This document shows, in pieces, positions 6,661 through 9,240 of a stretch of 9,240 nt of DNA (positions within the stretch are counted from its first letter, which is position 1; the number at the start of each line of letters is the position of its first letter). This stretch comes from Victivallales bacterium (GTDB lineage Bacteria; Verrucomicrobiota; Lentisphaeria; Oligosphaerales; Oligosphaeraceae): positions 1 to 9,240 of the forward strand of contig JAFZZD010000658.1 in the NCBI GenBank assembly GCA_017615955.1. Direction: 5' to 3'. The notes under the pieces were generated by a model, which had not been told where the DNA came from, ran no database searches, and saw only the letters and a list, made by a program, of their open reading frames with translations. The position numbers and the translations under genes were made by a program.

Positions 6661-7872
6661 CTACTTGACTTCTCCGATTTCCTTGAGGAATTTCTCGAAC
6701 TCGGCACGGGATGCCGCCTGGAACTCTTCGCCGAGTTCTGGGACGGACGGTCCCTTGGCGATGATGTGGTTGGCGTAGGAGTCATGCGAGACAATCTCGC
6801 CCGCCATGATGTCTTCCTCCGTGATACGTGAGACAAGGATCTCCTTGAAGGATTCGCGTCCATGATCGTGGATGATGTAGATTTCCCCATGGTCGCCAAA
6901 CACCGCGTCTGGGTAAGAGGTCTGCCTTGAGTCCAGCATCATGGTGTGCTTCCACGTATGCGCATCGTCCTCCGAAAGATAGACTTTCAGATTGATGCGC
7001 GCCTTTTTGTGCTCGTTGTTGATGAGCAGGACTTGACCGGAAGGGAGACGCCTGATGAATGGGCGGGTATGGGGATGCTCGATGGCAGTCTGCGTGACCT
7101 CAGACCAGGTTTCCCCGCCATCCTTTGAGACGCTTTCCACGAGGTAGCCCTTCAGGGCGCGGGCAATCATCAGCAGGGAGCCATCCTCCCGTTCCATGTA
7201 CATCTGCTCGTCGAAAAACGTCGGGAATTTCTTGCATCCGTATTTGGGCTCGAAAGTTTTTCCGTGGTCGCGGGAGAGGAGGAACTGGTATCGATCCTGG
7301 CAGAGATTGTAGGCGGGCAGGAGCCAGTTTCCGTTCTTCAGGAAAGTGGGTTGGTTTCGCATGAAGCCGTCCCCGATATAGATTGGCTCAGAGAAGCGAG
7401 GCGCATCGTCATCCGCATTGTCGCAGGTCATCGCCCAGCATTCAAAATGCTTTGGCTTGTCCTTGGGAATGCTCCAATTGCGAAAATGCCAGCAAAGCCA
7501 GAAGCGACCAGAAGGGTCGGTGAAGCACTGCATGTCCAGCAATTGCGTGCGGGTCTTCGGATTGCCGACGGCGACCATGATCTCCTTCCAGCGGAGTCCC
7601 TGGTCATCGCTGACGGCGACAATGGAGAATGCTTCGAGGGAAGGCTCCATGGCTCCGCCAGAATACCACGTCGCGAAAAGGCGTCCTCCTGTGGAGCGTC
7701 CAATGGAGGGCGCGGCATAGAACATGTGGTTTCGGCGGTAGAAGCGGGGATGGAGTTTTTCCTGAATCAGATATGCTTTAGGTAGAATTGGCTTGCACCG
7801 AAATGGCGGATCGTACAATTCGTCAATGGGCGCAAAGGAGGCATGGCATGGTGGAATCTGCGTCATGTTCAT
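6661..7872 (-). CDS. Sialidase-superfamily (BNR/Asp-box) beta-propeller protein
   Basis: A 403-residue protein with the layout of the sialidase-like six-bladed propeller. Four Asp-box-like motifs are visible: SDDQGLRW (88-95), SRDHGKTF (200-207), SKDGGETW (249-256) and SEDDAHTW (300-307). The segment FYAAPSIGRSTGGRLFATWYSGG (51-73) fits the first-blade pattern shared by many proteins labelled exo-alpha-sialidase. SYPDAVFGDHGEIYIIHDHGR (319-339) is the other strong landmark. Arginines are frequent, but I cannot assign a full sialidase Arg triad, so sialic acid as substrate is unproven; this superfamily also contains enzymes acting on other acidic sugars. No signal peptide is seen. I use the ATG at 7872; a TTG just before it and an ATG at 7866 are alternatives. 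No Shine-Dalgarno is visible, and an inverted repeat (7874-7901) lies immediately upstream. It is probably co-transcribed with the GH28-like gene 29 bases downstream. Confidence 0.82.
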   Translation of the reverse strand: MNMTQIPPCHASFAPIDELYDPPFRCKPILPKAYLIQEKLHPRFYRRNHMFYAAPSIGRSTGGRLFATWYSGGAMEPSLEAFSIVAVSDDQGLRWKEIMVAVGNPKTRTQLLDMQCFTDPSGRFWLCWHFRNWSIPKDKPKHFECWAMTCDNADDDAPRFSEPIYIGDGFMRNQPTFLKNGNWLLPAYNLCQDRYQFLLSRDHGKTFEPKYGCKKFPTFFDEQMYMEREDGSLLMIARALKGYLVESVSKDGGETWSEVTQTAIEHPHTRPFIRRLPSGQVLLINNEHKKARINLKVYLSEDDAHTWKHTMMLDSRQTSYPDAVFGDHGEIYIIHDHGRESFKEILVSRITEEDIMAGEIVSHDSYANHIIAKGPSVPELGEEFQAASRAEFEKFLKEIGEVK

Positions 7873-7873
7873 C

Positions 7874-7901
7874 AACTATTTATTGCATGGTTGAAATAGT
7901 T
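7874..7901. promoter_or_regulatory. Inverted repeat just upstream of the sialidase-like start
   Basis: Perfect eight-base arms, AACTATTT (7874-7881) and AAATAGTT (7894-7901), flank a 12-base spacer whose centre is CATG, so the dyad is symmetric about 7887/7888. The repeat ends one base before the ATG at 7872. It could be a regulator-binding site or an mRNA hairpin affecting translation start. Both readings are inference. Confidence 0.45.
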
Positions 7902-7940
7902 TTCGGTGTGGTGCGATGGAAGACATACTATACACCGAAA
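7901..7940. repeat. Long-loop inverted repeat after the upstream gene's stop
   Basis: Perfect nine-base arms, TTTCGGTGT (7901-7909) and ACACCGAAA (7932-7940), enclose 22 bases. The element starts five bases beyond the stop codon of the upstream gene on the minus strand and abuts the other inverted repeat at 7901. The stem has four G-C pairs but no U-tract follows in either direction, so it is not a standard intrinsic terminator. It may protect or process the transcript, or be a protein-binding site. Confidence 0.4.
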
Positions 7941-7945
7941 CAACG

Positions 7946-9240
7946 CTATTTCATCTTTCCTGGTTTCACAAAGACTAGCTGGTCGAGCCAGACCGCGTCC
8001 TGCTGAACGGAGGCGGGATTGTAGGCAGGACCAGTGAACTTTGCCGAGAACCAGACCTCCCAGGTGTTCGCCTCGGCGCCGCCATTCGCCTGGTAAAGGT
8101 CCTTCGGGTGGAACTGCACCGCGCCGTTGAAGCCCTGAAAGAAGGAGTCCCGCGTGATCTGCACCGCCTTCGGCATGCGGAACCAGTGGTAGTTCTCAAA
8201 ATTGTCCTCTATTCCCCGAATGGGCATTGTTACTTCTCCCGCCGCTCCGCTGACGGAGAACTGCATGTCCGAGAAGCCATGCCTGCAATTTTCGCCACCG
8301 AGAGTGCGCAGGGCCTTGCCCGTCGGCGATTCCCTGTCCTCCACCACCGTGGAACGATATTCGCGGATGGGACGCGCCGCACGGAAATCGTAGAAGCGGA
8401 TGGCCTCATTCGGAACCGATGCGAACTCCGATGGCTTTACGGACGGCTTGTCCAGCGAGGACAGCAACTCGTCGTCCTCTGTGCTGACGCCTGGTGCGCC
8501 TGGGCGCACGAAGGCCACCATGTCCGTCCAGATGGCGTTCTCCTTTGTGGAGCCTGGCACATACGCAGGGCCAGTGAACTTGGCGGAGAACCAGGCCTCC
8601 CAGACATTGTTGTCCGCAATGCCGTCCGTCAGGAGATAGAGGGAGTCGGTCACGAACTGAATAGCCCAGGCATGGCCCCAGAAATAGGAACTGGATTGGA
8701 GGTCGATCTTTCCCTTGAGTTTATACCAATGGTATTTCTCGTCCTGGTGCACCTTTCCCAGAACCGTGTTGATCTCCCATCGCGTGCCTGGATGGATGTA
8801 TCGGGGCGAACCGATGTTACCAAGCGCGAATTTCAGATTCGGCACCTTGATGGTCGGAGTGGCCTGAATCATCTTGCCGATGCCGTGGTGATTCTCCGAA
8901 TCCTTGGGGCCGAGTGAAAGGATTGCCTTTCTAGTGATAGAATCAGGATCATCCACCAGGGAGGAGTGGAGACGCTTGTAGGTCTTGGCCTGCGGATAGG
9001 CCACCAAACGGAAATTCTCGTCCGCCACGCCAGCGAATTTCTTCGGGCGGGGAAGCACTATCTTATGCTTGTCGAATTTGGCGTGGAACTGCTTCCAGAA
9101 ACGCTTCGGCTTCGTCGGGCAAATCCTCTCGATGTGCTGCTTCGCGAAAGCCTCGCACTCAGCCACCAGCGCCTCCCGCTGGATTCCAGCGGCCTGGAAG
9201 GTCGGCATGAACGACGCCTGGCGGGCCAGCACGCACCAGA
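7946..9240 (-). CDS. C-terminal part of a large protein with two tandem beta-rich modules (possible DUF4838 protein)
   Basis: The frame stays open to the right edge, so this is the C-terminal part (430 complete codons) of a longer protein; no start with a ribosome site is seen. Residue numbers here count from the GTG at 9232. Residues 1-66 are mostly helical and charged (ALVAECEAFAKQHIE, then FWKQFHAKFDKHKIVLPRPKKF). That pattern reminds me of the end of the helical region in DUF4838 proteins, which are common in Lentisphaerota and Planctomycetota carbohydrate loci, but I hold it only tentatively. Two homologous beta-rich modules follow, at about 72-244 and 278-425. Each ends in WE[AV]WFSAKFTGPAY (211 and 391), then an [AV]W-x-D strand and FV[RK]PG. 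They share YHW, an [AV]QF strand and V-[DE]-D motifs. They look like carbohydrate-binding-type sandwiches; function is unknown. A secretion signal, if any, would lie outside the window. The stop is TAG at 7948-7946. Confidence 0.72.
   Translation of the reverse strand, partial: WCVLARQASFMPTFQAAGIQREALVAECEAFAKQHIERICPTKPKRFWKQFHAKFDKHKIVLPRPKKFAGVADENFRLVAYPQAKTYKRLHSSLVDDPDSITRKAILSLGPKDSENHHGIGKMIQATPTIKVPNLKFALGNIGSPRYIHPGTRWEINTVLGKVHQDEKYHWYKLKGKIDLQSSSYFWGHAWAIQFVTDSLYLLTDGIADNNVWEAWFSAKFTGPAYVPGSTKENAIWTDMVAFVRPGAPGVSTEDDELLSSLDKPSVKPSEFASVPNEAIRFYDFRAARPIREYRSTVVEDRESPTGKALRTLGGENCRHGFSDMQFSVSGAAGEVTMPIRGIEDNFENYHWFRMPKAVQITRDSFFQGFNGAVQFHPKDLYQANGGAEANTWEVWFSAKFTGPAYNPASVQQDAVWLDQLVFVKPGKMK
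7958..9019 (-). repeat. Tandem duplication of a beta-rich module inside the gene
   Basis: Copy one is roughly 8501-9019 and copy two 7958-8401. The duplication is visible in DNA: ccagtgaact occurs at 8031-8040 and 8571-8580, exactly 540 bases (180 codons) apart, with most of the flanking bases also matching. Protein identity is highest near the end of each copy and fades toward its start, where copy two is about 23 residues shorter. Confidence 0.85.

Noticed and set aside
7901..7940. Intrinsic terminator after the rightmost gene
   Set aside because: The loop is 22 bases and no U-tract follows on either strand.
8108..8917. A 269-codon open frame on the plus strand
   Set aside because: Antisense to the tandem-module gene. 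The duplication is coherent only in the minus-strand frame.
9230..9232. GTG as the true start of the rightmost gene
   Set aside because: The frame is open upstream to the window edge and the residues there read like the interior of a protein, so a fragment is more likely.

Overview
Seven genes, all read right to left on the minus strand, fill this window almost completely. No gene-free stretch exceeds about 120 bases. The two outer genes run off the ends. There is no rRNA, tRNA, CRISPR array, insertion sequence or phage gene. Base composition is balanced inside genes and AT-rich between them. The mix of families (intracellular GH28-like beta-helix protein, sialidase-like beta-propeller, a probable DUF4838 protein, a LacI-type regulator and an unusual nucleoside hydrolase) recalls carbohydrate-degrading gut Lentisphaerota/Verrucomicrobiota. 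That assignment is inference from family flavour, not proof.

In transcription order: (1) 9240-7946, the C-terminal part of a large protein with two tandem copies of a beta-rich module, possibly the tail of a DUF4838-type glycan-active protein. (2) A 70-base gap packed with two perfect inverted repeats. (3) 7872-6661, a sialidase-superfamily (BNR/Asp-box) protein. (4) 6631-5429, a GH28-like right-handed beta-helix protein. (5) 5396-4371, a LacI/GalR-family regulator. (6) A 118-base AT-rich spacer with a candidate promoter and two operator-like dyads. (7) 4252-3356, a nucleoside-hydrolase-family protein. (8) 3336-2485, ribokinase. (9) 2453 to the left edge, a GH2 beta-mannosidase whose last codon or stop lies at the window edge.

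The layout suggests two transcription units. The promoter-distal unit is a tight three-gene operon (gaps of 19 and 31 bases, each gene with a Shine-Dalgarno site). A nucleoside hydrolase would free ribose, ribokinase would trap it as ribose-5-phosphate, and a cytoplasmic beta-mannosidase would release mannose from an imported glycoside. The upstream unit (sialidase-like, GH28-like, LacI) has small gaps and no clear Shine-Dalgarno sites. None of the complete enzymes shows a signal peptide, so the locus looks like an intracellular catabolic module for imported oligosaccharides or ribosides, under the embedded LacI-type regulator. The transporter is not in the window.

The most unusual points are the pairing of ribose salvage with beta-mannosidase, a LacI-type regulator that seems to lack the hinge helix, a GH28-like protein without the full GH28 catalytic set, and the double hairpin before the sialidase-like gene.
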